A stretch of DNA of 64,000 nt, from assembly GCF_038039215.1 (NCBI RefSeq), contig NZ_JBBPCL010000001.1:5518001-5582000 (forward strand), written 5' to 3'. Below are positions 8,779-17,819 of this stretch, piece after piece; the stretch's first letter is position 1; every line of letters begins with the position of its first letter. This stretch comes from Pseudonocardia sp. T1-2H. Its GTDB lineage: Bacteria; Actinomycetota; Actinomycetes; Mycobacteriales; Pseudonocardiaceae. Below the pieces are notes generated by a model, which saw only the letters and a list, made by a program, of their open reading frames with translations, was not told the origin of the DNA and did no database searches. The position numbers and the translations under genes were made by a program.

Positions 8779-9195
8779 CTAGATGGCCAGGTGTTCCGAG
8801 CCGGCGACGATCTCGGTGCCGGCGAGCAGCTCCGATCCGCCCCGGCGCAGCCGGCGGCGCTCCCGCTCGGAGAGCCCACCCCAGATGCCGAAACGCTCGT
8901 CCTGCGCGAGGGCGTACTCCAGGCACTCGGCCCGGACCTCGCAACCGGAGCAGATGCGCTTGGCCTCGCGCGTGGAGCCGCCCTTCTCGGGGAAGAACGC
9001 CTCCGGGTCCGTCTGCGCGCACAGCGCGCGTTCCTGCCAGTCCTGCTCGTCGGCGGCATCCTGCCCGTCGAGCATGTCGACCAGTCGGAGGCTGCTGCCG
9101 CCCCCAGCGACGTCCCCGACGGGGACACCTCCGACCATGGTCGTCTCGATGCCGGTGTTCGTCCTTGCAAACAGAGTGTCCGTGAACTCGTTCAC
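8779..9195 (-). CDS. whiB2: WhiB2/WhmD-type iron-sulfur transcriptional regulator
   Basis: 138 residues. The four [4Fe-4S] cysteines are in place: ALCAQTDPEAFFPEKGG (first), then RICSGCEVRAEC (second to fourth) at about 75-107. The WhiB glycine turn FGIWGGLSERERRRLRRGG follows and mediates contact with the principal sigma factor. WhiB2 is the septation and cell-division regulator (WhmD in mycobacteria, WhiB in Streptomyces). The GTG at 9195 has a GGGAAGGGGG site upstream and leaves the roughly 55-residue disordered leader seen in this subfamily. Its place beside DUF3499 and the F420 genes is conserved across mycobacteria and relatives. Confidence 0.93.
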   Translation of the reverse strand: MNEFTDTLFARTNTGIETTMVGGVPVGDVAGGGSSLRLVDMLDGQDAADEQDWQERALCAQTDPEAFFPEKGGSTREAKRICSGCEVRAECLEYALAQDERFGIWGGLSERERRRLRRGGSELLAGTEIVAGSEHLAI

Positions 9196-9329
9196 CCGCC
9201 CCCCTTCCCCGCGCCCGGCGAATGACACCGGCGTAAGTACAGCGCTGAGGTTCAATGGCACGCAACCCGGGGCTGCCATCCGGGTGACGGGATCCACCCC
9301 ATTGGTCCCCCGTTCGGCACACTGGCACA

Positions 9330-10103
9330 GTGCGTCGCGTGTCCTCCCGGATAAGTCCCTGGTTCCTCCTCCTGATCGTGATCGCCGTGATCGGAGGGGT
9401 GCTGGCCGCCTTCGGAACCACCGCCCTCGCCGAGACGGGATCCACCACGCTCATGACCGCGGGGGTGGTCCTGCTGGTCCTCGGGGGGTGGGCGGTCTCA
9501 CTCTGCCTCCACGAGTTCGGCCACGCCTACGCCGCTCTGCGTAACGGGGACTGGACCGTCCGGCACAAGGGCTACCTGACCCTCGACATCCGCCGCTACA
9601 GCGACGTCGGCTGGTCCTTCGTGCTGCCGATCGTGTTCCTGCTGCTGGGCGGCATCCCGCTGCCGGGCGGCGCGGTCTGGATCAACCACGGGCTCCTGCG
9701 GTCCCGGCTCGGCCGCAGCCTGGTGTCGCTGGCGGGCCCGGCCACGAACCTGGTGCTCGGCGCGGTCCTCACGGTGGCCGTCGCGTTCGTGTCGATGCCC
9801 TTCGGGCTGCAGGCGGGCCTGTCCTGCCTGGCCCTGATCCAGGTCCTCGCCTTCGTGCTGAACATCCTGCCGGTGCCGGGGCTCGACGGGTACGGGGTGC
9901 TCGAGCCCTACCTCCCGCCGCAGGCGCAGGCGTTCGGCGCGAAGGTCCGGCCCTGGGCCCCGATCGTCCTGTTCCTGCTGATCATCGGGCTGCCGGGGGT
10001 CAGCCGGGTGTTCTTCTCGATCGGCTCGGTCCTCTACGGCGCCGTCGGCGGCGACGCGCAGCTCGCGAGCGCGGGCTACGGCCTGCTGCTCTTCTGGCGC
10101 TGA
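9330..10103 (+). CDS. Site-2 protease (M50) family membrane metalloprotease
   Basis: 257 residues with about six hydrophobic segments. The zinc-binding HEFGH is at 61-65 inside helix 2, and the second motif NILPVPGLDG at 178-187 supplies the aspartate ligand, as in intramembrane site-2 proteases. These enzymes cut membrane-anchored regulators; the substrate is unknown here. There is no PDZ domain and no CBS domain, so it belongs to the minimal group. The GTG at 9330 follows a CACACT element by 6 nt, a weak -10 match consistent with a leaderless start; GTG at 9339 is an alternative. Transcribed away from whiB2. Confidence 0.9.
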   Translation: MRRVSSRISPWFLLLIVIAVIGGVLAAFGTTALAETGSTTLMTAGVVLLVLGGWAVSLCLHEFGHAYAALRNGDWTVRHKGYLTLDIRRYSDVGWSFVLPIVFLLLGGIPLPGGAVWINHGLLRSRLGRSLVSLAGPATNLVLGAVLTVAVAFVSMPFGLQAGLSCLALIQVLAFVLNILPVPGLDGYGVLEPYLPPQAQAFGAKVRPWAPIVLFLLIIGLPGVSRVFFSIGSVLYGAVGGDAQLASAGYGLLLFWR

Positions 10104-10122
10104 CGGCCGTGGCGCGTGGTCG

Positions 10123-10659
10123 TCAGCGCGCGAGCGCCGCGGCGACCATCGTCGACACGGTGTCGCTGTCCGCCGGCAGCCCGTCGAGCGGCCACCACGC
10201 CAGGTCCACGGACTCCTCGCTGATCACCGGCACCGCACCGGCCGGGGCCCGCACCAGGTAGCGGACGTCCAGGTGCCGGGTCGGCCTGCCGAGCGAGCAG
10301 GTGACGGGGTGGACGTCGACGTGCAGCGGGTGCTCGCCGATCTCCAGCCCCGCGATGCCGGACTCCTCCCCCGCCTCGCGCAGTGCGGCCGCGCGCAGCG
10401 ACGCGTCCCCGGGCTCGCAGTGCCCGCCGAGCTGGATCCACCGCCCGACGCGCGGGTGCAGGGTCAGCAGGGTGTGCTCGCCCGCCGCGTCCAGGACGAG
10501 CGCGGACGCGGTGAGGTGCCCGGGCTCGCAGGAGCGCAGGCACGCGTCGTCCGGTCGGGCCGCGCAGTAGGCGAGTAGCGCGTGCTTCAAGGCGCGCTGC
10601 TGCTCGTCCCCCGGCGTCCACGCCTCGAGCTCGGCCGCCGCGACCGCCGGGGCTACCAC
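10123..10659 (-). CDS. NUDIX hydrolase
   Basis: 178 residues. The NUDIX box is visible near 80-105 as GGHCEPGD followed by [10 protein letters not shown]; the spacer is one residue longer than the textbook pattern, a variant common in actinobacterial NUDIX proteins of this type. The REAGEE core keeps the metal-binding glutamates, so hydrolysis of a nucleoside diphosphate derivative is expected, substrate unknown. The GTG at 10659 overlaps the last 7 bases of fbiB, so it is probably the last cistron of the fbiA-fbiB operon and translationally coupled. A flavin, deazaflavin or nucleotide clean-up role is possible but unsupported. Confidence 0.87.
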   Translation of the reverse strand: MVAPAVAAAELEAWTPGDEQQRALKHALLAYCAARPDDACLRSCEPGHLTASALVLDAAGEHTLLTLHPRVGRWIQLGGHCEPGDASLRAAALREAGEESGIAGLEIGEHPLHVDVHPVTCSLGRPTRHLDVRYLVRAPAGAVPVISEESVDLAWWPLDGLPADSDTVSTMVAAALAR

Positions 10660-12002
10660 TCGACCAGCCCCCTCCCGGGGTCGACGGCCGGACGGGGGGC
10701 CAAGGGCGCCACCGGCATCCCGACGGCGACGGCGCCGAGCGGCTGCCAGTCCGCGGCCAGGCCCAGCTCGGCCCGCACGACGTCCGCCGCGAAGATCGTG
10801 GACCCGACCCAGCACGACGCGAGCCCCTCGGCCGCGAGCGCGACCAGCAACGACTGCACCGCCGCGCCTCCGGCCACGGTGAACATGTCCCGCTCCGCGG
10901 CGGTGCGGGCCGCGTCCGGGTACTCCTGCGCGCCGTCCCCGGTGCGGAAGGGCAGCAGCAGCTCGGGCGCGCGCCGCAGCAGGTCCCCCCGGGCGAGGCG
11001 GCGCTCGATCTCGTCCGCGGGCCGGCCGTCCGCGGCGAGGTCCGCGCGCCAGCACTCGCGCAGCGCGTCGAGCAGGGCGGTGCGCCGGGCCGGGTCCGCC
11101 AGCCGCACGAAGCGGAACGGCGTGCTGTGGTGCGGCGCGGGAGCCGTCAGCGCCACGCCGACCGCCCGGCGGAGCGCTTCGGGATCGACGGGTTCGGCCG
11201 AGAACTCACGGCTGCTGCGGCGCATCAGGACCGCCTCCCGGCGGCCCTGCGCCAGGGCCTCGTCGGCGCCGAGCCGGAACATGTCCTCGTCGACCGGGCG
11301 GACCAGGTCCCGCGCGGTGGACCCGTCGTCCGGGCTGGCGAGCCCGCGCACGACCGCGACCGGCATCGCCCCGAGCTTGCCCTTCACCAGGTCCGCGGCC
11401 CCGGCGACCTCGTCCGCGAGCGCCACCTCGGTGACCAGCAGCTCGTTGCCCTGGGCGTCGACCGCGCCGCCGTAGCGGTGGATCACGGTCATTCCCGCGG
11501 AACCGATCGCGACGTCCGTCTGGCCGACGCGCCACGCCCGCCCCATGGTGTCCGTGACGACGACCGCGACGTCCACCCCGAGCCGCTCCCGCAGCTCGGC
11601 CCGCAGCCGGGCGGCGCTGCCGTCCGGGTCCACGGGGAGCAGCGCGAGCTCGTCCCGGCGCACGTTGGAGCCGTCGACCCCGGCGGCCGCCTGCACGATC
11701 CCGAGCTTGCTCGCGACGATCAGCGTCTTGCCGCGGCGGGCGAGGATCCGCTCGGTCTCCTGGTCGACCAGGCGCCGGCGCAGGGCGTCCCGCTCCTCCG
11801 GGTCCTCCGGTGCGGCGACGAGCCGCCCCTCGGCCTTGGAGAAGATCTTGCTGGTGACGACCACGACGTCGCCGTCCGCGAGCCAGGGCGCGGCGCCGGC
11901 GACCGCGGCCGCGACGTCGTCCCCCGGACGGAACTCGGGCAGGCCGTGGACGGGAAGGATCTGCAGGCCCTCGGGGGCGGCGTGATCGGGAATCGCCGTC
12001 AA
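10653..12002 (-). CDS. fbiB: Coenzyme F420-0:L-glutamate ligase / dehydro-F420 reductase
   Basis: 449 residues, the length of the bifunctional mycobacterial enzyme. The N-terminal CofE domain (about 1-245) adds glutamates to F420-0 using GTP and shows [24 protein letters not shown] and [18 protein letters not shown]. The C-terminal nitroreductase-like FMN domain (about 255-449) carries [13 protein letters not shown] and [12 protein letters not shown] and reduces dehydro-F420-0. The start is inferred to be the TTG at 12002, which overlaps the fbiA stop as TTGA; no ATG or GTG start in this frame lies near the overlap. The overlap implies coupled translation of the two F420 enzymes. Confidence 0.94.
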   Translation of the reverse strand: MTAIPDHAAPEGLQILPVHGLPEFRPGDDVAAAVAGAAPWLADGDVVVVTSKIFSKAEGRLVAAPEDPEERDALRRRLVDQETERILARRGKTLIVASKLGIVQAAAGVDGSNVRRDELALLPVDPDGSAARLRAELRERLGVDVAVVVTDTMGRAWRVGQTDVAIGSAGMTVIHRYGGAVDAQGNELLVTEVALADEVAGAADLVKGKLGAMPVAVVRGLASPDDGSTARDLVRPVDEDMFRLGADEALAQGRREAVLMRRSSREFSAEPVDPEALRRAVGVALTAPAPHHSTPFRFVRLADPARRTALLDALRECWRADLAADGRPADEIERRLARGDLLRRAPELLLPFRTGDGAQEYPDAARTAAERDMFTVAGGAAVQSLLVALAAEGLASCWVGSTIFAADVVRAELGLAADWQPLGAVAVGMPVAPLAPRPAVDPGRGLVEW

Positions 12003-12994
12003 GGGGTGACCCCGGCCAGGGCGAACGCCGCGCGCGCCATCTCGGCCGTCGCCTCGACGTCGGTCATCAGCAGCGGGACGGCGCGGGTCTCGGCACCGGG
12101 GACCTCGGCGGTGTCCCCGGTATGGACGAGCCAGCCGTCGAGCAGGCCGCCCTCGCCCCGGCCGCCGTAGTGGCGTCCGACGGCCTCGGCGCTGGTCTCC
12201 ACGCCGATCGCGGTGAGGCAGGCGTCCGCCATGCCGCGCAGCGGGCGGCCGCCGACGATCGGCGACAACCCGATGATCTTCGCCTTCGTCCCGACCAGCG
12301 CCTGCGGCACGCCGGGGACCTGGATCAGCGTCCCGATGCTGACCACCGGGTTCGACGGCGCGACCAGCACCACGTCGGCGTCGGCGATCGCGGCGGCGGC
12401 CTCGGGCAGCACCTTCGCGGTCTCGGCGCCGACGGAGGCGAACCGCTGTGCCTCGGGCTTGGCCTGGTGCCGGACCCACCACTCCTGGAAGTGCACCGCG
12501 ATCTGCGGTGGCGCCTCCGGACCGGGATCCGGGTTGTCGATCACGACGTGGGTCTCCACCCGGTCGTCGGTCACCGGGAGCAGCCGCACGCCGGGCTGCC
12601 AGCGGTGGCAGAGCGCCTCGGTGACCTGGGAGAGCGGGTAGCCGGCGCGCAGCATCCGGGAGCGGACGAGGTGCGTCGCGACGTCCCGGTCCCCGAGCCC
12701 GAACCACGTGGGGTCGGCTTCGTAGGCCATCAGCTCGTCCCGCACCGCCCAGGACTCGCCCGCCCGGCCCCAGCCGCGCTCGGAGTCGATCCCGCCGCCG
12801 AGGGTGTACATGCAGGTGTCCAGGTCCGGGCAGATCCGCAGCCCGTGCAGCCAGATGTCGTCCCCGACGTTCACCACCGCGGTGATCTCGTGCCCGGACT
12901 CCCCAGGACCCACCGCGGGCAGGCCGAGCGCGGCCTTCACCCCGAGCAGGAACCGAGCCCCACCCACCCCGCCGACCAGCACCGTGACCTTCAC
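11999..12994 (-). CDS. fbiA: 2-phospho-L-lactate/phosphoenolpyruvate transferase of F420 biosynthesis
   Basis: 331 residues, CofD family. It transfers an enolpyruvyl-phosphate (or lactyl-phosphate) group to the deazaflavin Fo, giving dehydro-F420-0 in mycobacteria. The N-terminus [37 protein letters not shown] and [15 protein letters not shown] are the characteristic blocks. The start GTG at 12994 is preceded at 6 nt by TAGCCT, so the fbiA-fbiB-NUDIX transcript is probably leaderless. F420 is needed for F420-dependent reductases common in these actinomycetes. Its place beside whiB2 is conserved, though two unrelated genes have been inserted on this side. Confidence 0.95.
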   Translation of the reverse strand: MKVTVLVGGVGGARFLLGVKAALGLPAVGPGESGHEITAVVNVGDDIWLHGLRICPDLDTCMYTLGGGIDSERGWGRAGESWAVRDELMAYEADPTWFGLGDRDVATHLVRSRMLRAGYPLSQVTEALCHRWQPGVRLLPVTDDRVETHVVIDNPDPGPEAPPQIAVHFQEWWVRHQAKPEAQRFASVGAETAKVLPEAAAAIADADVVLVAPSNPVVSIGTLIQVPGVPQALVGTKAKIIGLSPIVGGRPLRGMADACLTAIGVETSAEAVGRHYGGRGEGGLLDGWLVHTGDTAEVPGAETRAVPLLMTDVEATAEMARAAFALAGVTP

Positions 12995-13000
12995 GCGGCC

Positions 13001-13006
13001 AGGCTA
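13001..13006 (-). promoter_or_regulatory. -10 box of leaderless fbiA operon
   Basis: Minus-strand TAGCCT ends 6 nt before the GTG at 12994. Confidence 0.58.
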
Positions 13007-13038
13007 CGTCGGCAGGACGACGGTCCGGCGCGCAGCCG

Positions 13039-13545
13039 CTATTTCGGGAGCACCGCTGTGATGGCCGACACGATCTCGTCGGATCCGGGCTCGGTGCGCG
13101 GGCGGAAGCGGGCCGCCACGGTGCCGTCCGGAGCGACGAGGAACTTCTCGAAGTTCCACTGGACGTCCCCGGCCTCGCCCGCCGCGTCCCGGGTGGTCGC
13201 CAGCGCGGCGTACAGCGGGTGCCGGCCGGGGCCGTTGACGTCGACCTTCTCGGTCATCGGGAAGCTGACGCCGTAGGAGGTGGCGCAGAAGGTCGCGATC
13301 TCCTCCGCGCTGCCCGGCTCCTGCCCGCCGAACTGGTTGCAGGGCACGCCGAGGACCGTGAAGCCGCGGCCGGCGAACTTCTCCTGCAGCTCCTCCAGGC
13401 CCGTGTACTGCGGCGTCAGCCCGCACTTCGAGGCGACGTTGACGACGAGGACGGCCTTGCCGCCGAGGTCCGGGAGCGTTCCGCCGTCGAGGGCGGCGAT
13501 CTGGGTGTCGAGGAGAGCCACGGGAGGTGACGCTACGCGCGTCAC
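13039..13545 (-). CDS. Glutathione peroxidase-family peroxidase
   Basis: 168 residues. Catalytic residues are visible: the peroxidatic cysteine in [12 protein letters not shown] near 45, the glutamine region [14 protein letters not shown] near 80, and WNFEKFLV near 135. The cysteine-type enzymes of this family in actinobacteria usually use thioredoxin rather than glutathione to reduce hydroperoxides. The GTG at 13545 overlaps the stop of the upstream glycosylase gene (GTGA), giving coupled expression of an oxidant-removing and a DNA-repair enzyme; a GTG at 13521 is the alternative start. Confidence 0.9.
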   Translation of the reverse strand: MTRVASPPVALLDTQIAALDGGTLPDLGGKAVLVVNVASKCGLTPQYTGLEELQEKFAGRGFTVLGVPCNQFGGQEPGSAEEIATFCATSYGVSFPMTEKVDVNGPGRHPLYAALATTRDAAGEAGDVQWNFEKFLVAPDGTVAARFRPRTEPGSDEIVSAITAVLPK

Positions 13546-14459
13546 ATGGCGCGGTAGTCCCGCGGGGAGAACCGTGGCCCGAATCTCGGCCGCCTGAAGC
13601 CCGAGGCCTCCACGTAGCGCACCGCGCGGTGCCGCTGCGGGACGTAGGGGGCGAGCTCGGCCAGCATGCCCGCGTCGTCGAGGGGACGGCCGACGAGCGC
13701 CCAGCCGACGACCGTCGGGATGTGGAAGTCCCCGAAACTGACGGCGTCCGGGTCGCCCCAGGCCCGCTGCGCGATCTCCGCGGCGGTCCACACCCCGATC
13801 CCGGGGATGCGGCGCAGGAGGATCCGGCCCTCCTCGCCGCGCAGCTCCACCGCCTTCTCCAGCCGGTGGGCGACGGCAGCGCAGGCCAGGATCGCGCGGC
13901 GCCGCGCCGAGTCCACCCCGGCCTTGTGCCACTCCCAGTCCGGCACGGCCCGGATCTGCGCGGGCGTGGGCGGGACCCGCATGCCCTTCGGCACCAGCTC
14001 GGCCGGGCCGGGCGCGGGATCCGCGAACCGCCGGCAGAGCTCACGCCACGAGCGGTGCGCCTCGGTGCCGGTGACCTTCTGCTCCAGGACGGCCGGGACG
14101 AGCTGGTCCCAGACCCGGCGGGTGGCGCCCAGCCGCATCCCGGGCATCCGGCGCGCCGCGTCGGAGATCAGCGGGTGGTGGGCGCGGAAGTCCTCCGGCC
14201 GGTCGTCCACGCCGAGCAGCGCGGGGAGCCCGTCGAGCTCCCACTGCGCGCCGGGACCCCAACCCGCCGCGACGACCGTGCCGTCGCCCCGGCGGTGCAG
14301 CCGGAGCGTCGCCGGGCCGTCCGGGGTGGTGGAGGTGCGCCAGATGGCGTGCCCGTCCGGCTGGGAACGCCAGGTCGGGTCGCCCCGGCCGCGGCGCAGC
14401 GGGAACAGGACACCGGGGAGGTCCAGCGGGTACGCCGGCAGCCACTCCCGCTCGATCAT
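13542..14459 (-). CDS. AlkA-type DNA-3-methyladenine glycosylase 2 family protein
   Basis: 305 residues. The C-terminal half is the helix-hairpin-helix base-excision fold: the VLEQKVTGTEAHRSW helix, the hairpin LLRRIPGIGVWTAAEIA and the catalytic aspartate region DAVSFGDFHIPTVVG, about residues 115-260. The N-terminal 100 residues match the AlkA-like beta domain of actinobacterial members. It should remove alkylated purines from DNA in the cytoplasm. The ATG at 14459 has GGAGG 6 nt upstream and is preferred to the GTG at 14465. It overlaps the downstream peroxidase by 4 bp, a stress-repair pair. Confidence 0.9.
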   Translation of the reverse strand: MIEREWLPAYPLDLPGVLFPLRRGRGDPTWRSQPDGHAIWRTSTTPDGPATLRLHRRGDGTVVAAGWGPGAQWELDGLPALLGVDDRPEDFRAHHPLISDAARRMPGMRLGATRRVWDQLVPAVLEQKVTGTEAHRSWRELCRRFADPAPGPAELVPKGMRVPPTPAQIRAVPDWEWHKAGVDSARRRAILACAAVAHRLEKAVELRGEEGRILLRRIPGIGVWTAAEIAQRAWGDPDAVSFGDFHIPTVVGWALVGRPLDDAGMLAELAPYVPQRHRAVRYVEASGFRRPRFGPRFSPRDYRAM

Positions 14460-14524
14460 CCCCACCTCCGGTGCTCGTGCGCGGGAGGCCGCGCCCGAAC
14501 AACGTTATCCGCGCACGGGGGGCG

Positions 14525-15598
14525 TCAGACGTCCGGGGAGAACCGCACGCCGTGGGGCGGCAGGGAGATGTCCGGCCAGACCCGCATGCCGCCCTTGAGC
14601 TCGCAGTGCGCGCCGATCACGGCGCGGTCCCCGATCACGGTGTCGCGGACCTTCGCGGACTCGCCGACCGTCGCGCCCGCGCCGACCACCGAGGTCTCGA
14701 CGATCGCGCCGGGCTCGACCACCGCGCCGTCGAAGAGCATCGAGCCCTCCACGCGCGCACCCGCGCCGATCCGGACCCCGCGGCCGACGGTCGTCCCGCC
14801 GAAGACGAAGGCGTCCGGGGAGATCTCCGCGCCCTCGAGGACGAGCAGCTCCCCGGTCGGCCCGGGCAGGGCCGCCGAGGGCGCCACGCCGCGGACCAGG
14901 TCCGACGAGCCGTGCACGAGGTCCCCGGGGGTGCCCATGTCCCGCCAGTAGGCGTTGTCGACGTGCCCGGACACCCGCGAGCCCGCCTCCAGCAGCCCCG
15001 GGAACGTGTCCCGCTCCACGGACACCGGGCGGCCCTCCGGGATCAAGTCGATCACGGAGCGGCGGAAGACGTAGCAGCCGGCGTTGATCTGGTCCGTCGG
15101 CGGGTCCTCGGTCTTCTCCAGGAACGCCGTGACCCGTCCGTCGTCGTCGGTCGGCACGCAGCCGTAGGCGCGCGGGTCCTGCACGCGGACGAGATGCAGC
15201 GTGACGTCCGCGTCCGTGGTGCGGTGCGTATTGACGACGGCACGGAGGTCCGTCCCGCACAGGACATCGCCGTTGAAGATCATCACGTGCTCCGCCGTCA
15301 GGTGCTTGGCGACGTTGCGGATCCCGCCGCCGGTGCCCAGCGGGGTGTCCTCGACGACGTAGGTGAGGTCCAGGCCCAGCGACTCGCCGTCGCCGAAGTG
15401 GTCCGCGAAGGTCTCGGCCAGGTATGAGGTACCCAGGACGACCCGGCGGATCCCGGCCGCGCGGATGCGCGAGAGCAGGTGCGCCAGGAACGGCACACCG
15501 GCGGTGGGCAGCATGGGTTTCGGCGCCGACAGGGTCAATGGGCGCAGTCGGGTGCCCTTGCCCCCGACCAGCACGACGGCTTCGACGTCGTCCAGCAC
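14525..15598 (-). CDS. manC: Mannose-1-phosphate guanylyltransferase (NDP-sugar pyrophosphorylase)
   Basis: 357 residues, the size of the mycobacterial GDP-mannose pyrophosphorylase. The nucleotidyl-transfer domain begins with AVVLVGGKGTRLRPLTLSAP, then PLGTGGGIRNV, FNGDVL with the metal-binding aspartate, and DQINAGCYVF. The C-terminal 120 residues form a left-handed beta helix of hexapeptide repeats (for example GTTVGRGVRIGAGARVEGSM). It makes GDP-mannose from GTP and mannose-1-phosphate, completing the route from manA and manB 7-10 kb away. The GTG at 15598 has a GAGAGG site upstream. Mannose versus glucose specificity is inferred from context. Confidence 0.9.
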   Translation of the reverse strand: MLDDVEAVVLVGGKGTRLRPLTLSAPKPMLPTAGVPFLAHLLSRIRAAGIRRVVLGTSYLAETFADHFGDGESLGLDLTYVVEDTPLGTGGGIRNVAKHLTAEHVMIFNGDVLCGTDLRAVVNTHRTTDADVTLHLVRVQDPRAYGCVPTDDDGRVTAFLEKTEDPPTDQINAGCYVFRRSVIDLIPEGRPVSVERDTFPGLLEAGSRVSGHVDNAYWRDMGTPGDLVHGSSDLVRGVAPSAALPGPTGELLVLEGAEISPDAFVFGGTTVGRGVRIGAGARVEGSMLFDGAVVEPGAIVETSVVGAGATVGESAKVRDTVIGDRAVIGAHCELKGGMRVWPDISLPPHGVRFSPDV

Positions 15599-15627
15599 GA
15601 GTGGGTCCTCTCGTAGGATGAGTCCGC

Positions 15628-16539
15628 TCAACGTGACGCGGATCGTGCGCGTGCGGTGAGCCCGGCCTTCAGCAGCGCCCGCAGCGGGGCCCGCAGGACG
15701 CCGGCGTTGCGGTCGGCGAGGTAGCGGTAGGCGCTGCGGTGGTGCTCGGTGAGCATCCGGGCGGACACGTCGGCCTTCGACGTGGACGCACCGCCCGTGT
15801 GGACGACCTCGGCCGACGGTGCGTAGACGTTTCGCCAGCCCGCCCGGTTCAGCCGATCGCCGAGATCGACGTCCTCGAAGTACATGAAGTAGCGCGGGTC
15901 GAAGCCGTCGACGGAGTCGAACGCCGTGCGCCGCAACAGCAGGCAGGACCCCGAGAGCCAGCCCGCGGTCCGCTCGACGGGCTCGGCGTCCTCCTGCCGG
16001 TAGGAGCGCGTCCACGGGTTGTCCGGCCACACCCGCCCGAGCGCGGCGTGCCCGGCCCCGCGGCCGAGCGAGGGCAGCAGCCGCGCCGACGGGTAGACGT
16101 GCCCGTCGGCGTCGCGGATCAGCGGGCCCAGCGCTCCGGCCCGCGGCCAGCGGGCGGCGACGGCCAGCAGCTCGTCCAGCGAGCCCGGCCCGAAGACCAG
16201 GTCCGGGTTGGCGACGACGACCCAGCCGACCTCGTCGCCCAGCTCGGCGACCCCGCGGTTGGCCGCGGTGCCGTAGCCGACGTTCTCGCCGATCCGGAGC
16301 AGGTCCACGCCGTCGCGCTCGGCGCCGCGCTCGGGGGCGCCGTCGACCGAGCCGTTGTCCGCCAGGATCACCCGCACCGGCCGGGTCGTGGCCTTCGGGA
16401 CGGAGTCCAGGAACGCGTCGAGGGTCTCCCCGGGCGAGTAGGTGACGGTGACGACGGCGAGCTCGTCGCCGTAGGTCCGCACGTCGCGCCCCGGCCCCTC
16501 GTCCTGCCTCGGCCCCTCGTGCGGCCGTCCCGGTTCCAT
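15628..16539 (-). CDS. wbbL: WbbL-type rhamnosyltransferase (GT2)
   Basis: 303 residues. A GT-A glycosyltransferase family 2 domain is shown by LAVVTVTYSPGETLDAFLDS, VILADNGSVDGAPERG, the metal motif VVVANPDLVF and the acceptor segment FDPRYFMYFEDVDLGDRL with its catalytic acidic residues. In mycobacteria this enzyme adds rhamnose to decaprenyl-PP-GlcNAc, making the linker between peptidoglycan and arabinogalactan. The ATG at 16539 has a TAGGGT box 8 nt upstream. The usual adjacent rmlD is not present here; a TPR gene takes its place. manC follows 29 bp downstream, so they are probably one transcript. Confidence 0.9.
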   Translation of the reverse strand: MEPGRPHEGPRQDEGPGRDVRTYGDELAVVTVTYSPGETLDAFLDSVPKATTRPVRVILADNGSVDGAPERGAERDGVDLLRIGENVGYGTAANRGVAELGDEVGWVVVANPDLVFGPGSLDELLAVAARWPRAGALGPLIRDADGHVYPSARLLPSLGRGAGHAALGRVWPDNPWTRSYRQEDAEPVERTAGWLSGSCLLLRRTAFDSVDGFDPRYFMYFEDVDLGDRLNRAGWRNVYAPSAEVVHTGGASTSKADVSARMLTEHHRSAYRYLADRNAGVLRAPLRALLKAGLTARARSASR

Positions 16540-16547
16540 GGCCGAGC

Positions 16548-16553
16548 ACCCTA
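16548..16553 (-). promoter_or_regulatory. -10 box of leaderless wbbL-manC transcript
   Basis: Minus-strand TAGGGT ends 8 nt before the ATG at 16539. Confidence 0.55.
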
Positions 16554-16564
16554 ACGGGCTCCGC

Positions 16565-17404
16565 TCAGTCGTCCGACAGGTCCTCTCCGTCCAGTTCGGA
16601 GAGGGCTTCGAGGGCGTTGCGGTCCCCGTGGTCGATGCCGACCTGCAGGTGCGCGCGGGCCTCGTCGGGACGGCCGGTGTCGATCAGGAACTGCGCGAGG
16701 GCGTAGGAGGAGCCGGACTCGTTGTGCCGCACCGCGGCGCGGAACTCGCGTTCCGCTCCGTCGACGTCGCCCACGGACGTGAGCAGGAACGTCCCGTAGG
16801 CGGTGTGGGCGCGCAACGCACCGAGGTGGGCCGCCCGGCGGTAGAGCGCGTCCGCCTCGTCGTCGCGGCGGGCGGCCGCCCGCACGTCCGCGAGCGCGAC
16901 GACCGCGTCCGGCCGGTCGTCGGACACCCAGCGCTCGGCGGCCTCGATCGCCGCGGACAGGTCCCCGGCCTCCAGGTGCAGCGCCGTCAGGTTGTCCGGG
17001 GCCTGCCGGTCCCCCTGCTCGGCCGCGCGGGTCAGCACCTGCACGGCCTCGCCGAAGCGGTTCTGGTCCCGCAACAGGATGGCGAGGTCGTTGGCCGCGG
17101 CGAGCTCGCCGTACTCGACGGCGGTCCGGAAGGCGTCCTCCGCCCCGCCCGCGTCCCCCAGCTCCGCGAGCGCGACGCCGAGGCGCCCGGCGAACTCGAC
17201 CCGTCCGCTCTCGACGAGCGCGCCGAGCCAGTTCGCGGCCGCGACCCAGCTGCCGTTGTCCAGGTAGGCGCGGGCGAGGAGGTCCAGTGCCGGTTCCTCG
17301 CCGGACGCCACGGCCTGGCGGAGCACCTCCACCGCGTCCGCGGAACGACCCGCGTCGAGGAGCGCGCGGCCCTGCGCCGACAGCGACTGCACGGTCTCCG
17401 ACAC
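16565..17404 (-). CDS. TPR/Sel1-like repeat protein
   Basis: 279 residues built almost wholly of helical pairs of 33-37 residues, such as AVEVLRQAVASGEEPALDLLA, AEDAFRTAVEYGELAAANDL and AVQVLTRAAEQGDRQAPDNL; about seven repeats. There is no signal peptide or membrane segment, so it is cytoplasmic and presumably a scaffold for protein contacts. It ends in acidic ELDGEDLSDD. The GTG at 17404 has a GAGGGAG ribosome site. It lies where rmlD is found in mycobacteria and 12 bp before the wbbL promoter; whether it takes part in envelope assembly is unknown. Confidence 0.85.
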   Translation of the reverse strand: MSETVQSLSAQGRALLDAGRSADAVEVLRQAVASGEEPALDLLARAYLDNGSWVAAANWLGALVESGRVEFAGRLGVALAELGDAGGAEDAFRTAVEYGELAAANDLAILLRDQNRFGEAVQVLTRAAEQGDRQAPDNLTALHLEAGDLSAAIEAAERWVSDDRPDAVVALADVRAAARRDDEADALYRRAAHLGALRAHTAYGTFLLTSVGDVDGAEREFRAAVRHNESGSSYALAQFLIDTGRPDEARAHLQVGIDHGDRNALEALSELDGEDLSDD

Positions 17405-17819
17405 TGGCGGCTCCCTCGGGTGAACGCGGGGACGATGGTCTCATCCGAATGCCGGGTTCGTCGCCCGGAAGGAGAGTGCGGTGATCGTCGGCCAGGCGTC
17501 CGACGGTCGCCGGAAGTAATGAATCGATCGCGTTTCGCGACGGACTGTCATGAAGCTCACCCACCGCGCCGGACCGTCCACTCCGGCCTGGCCGTGCGGG
17601 CCGCGGGGAAGGCTTCGCTGGTACGCCCACCACGGACGACGTGCCTCGGCACCCGGCCCGGGCGCCGAGGCGGGTGGCGGTGACCGGGCCTCCCCGACGG
17701 GGGCCAGGACGGGTGGCACGCCGCGACACGCCGAACGAAACGCCGTGGGGCGGGGCGCGATACTGCACCCTGGGGCGGCGCCGGACGGATGAAGTGGATC
17801 GACGACGACGGGTGGTGGC
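17405..17819. other. Divergent intergenic region, 415 bp
   Basis: Separates the TPR gene (minus) from the LCP gene (plus). No convincing coding sequence, repeat or terminator is visible. Short open frames on both strands lack homology and ribosome sites. It should hold both promoters, but no clear -10 box near either start was found. Confidence 0.5.

Noticed and set aside
17550..17792. 80-residue plus-strand frame before the LCP gene
   Set aside because: Low-complexity Arg/Pro/Gly sequence, no ribosome site, no homology; ends before the real start at 17820.
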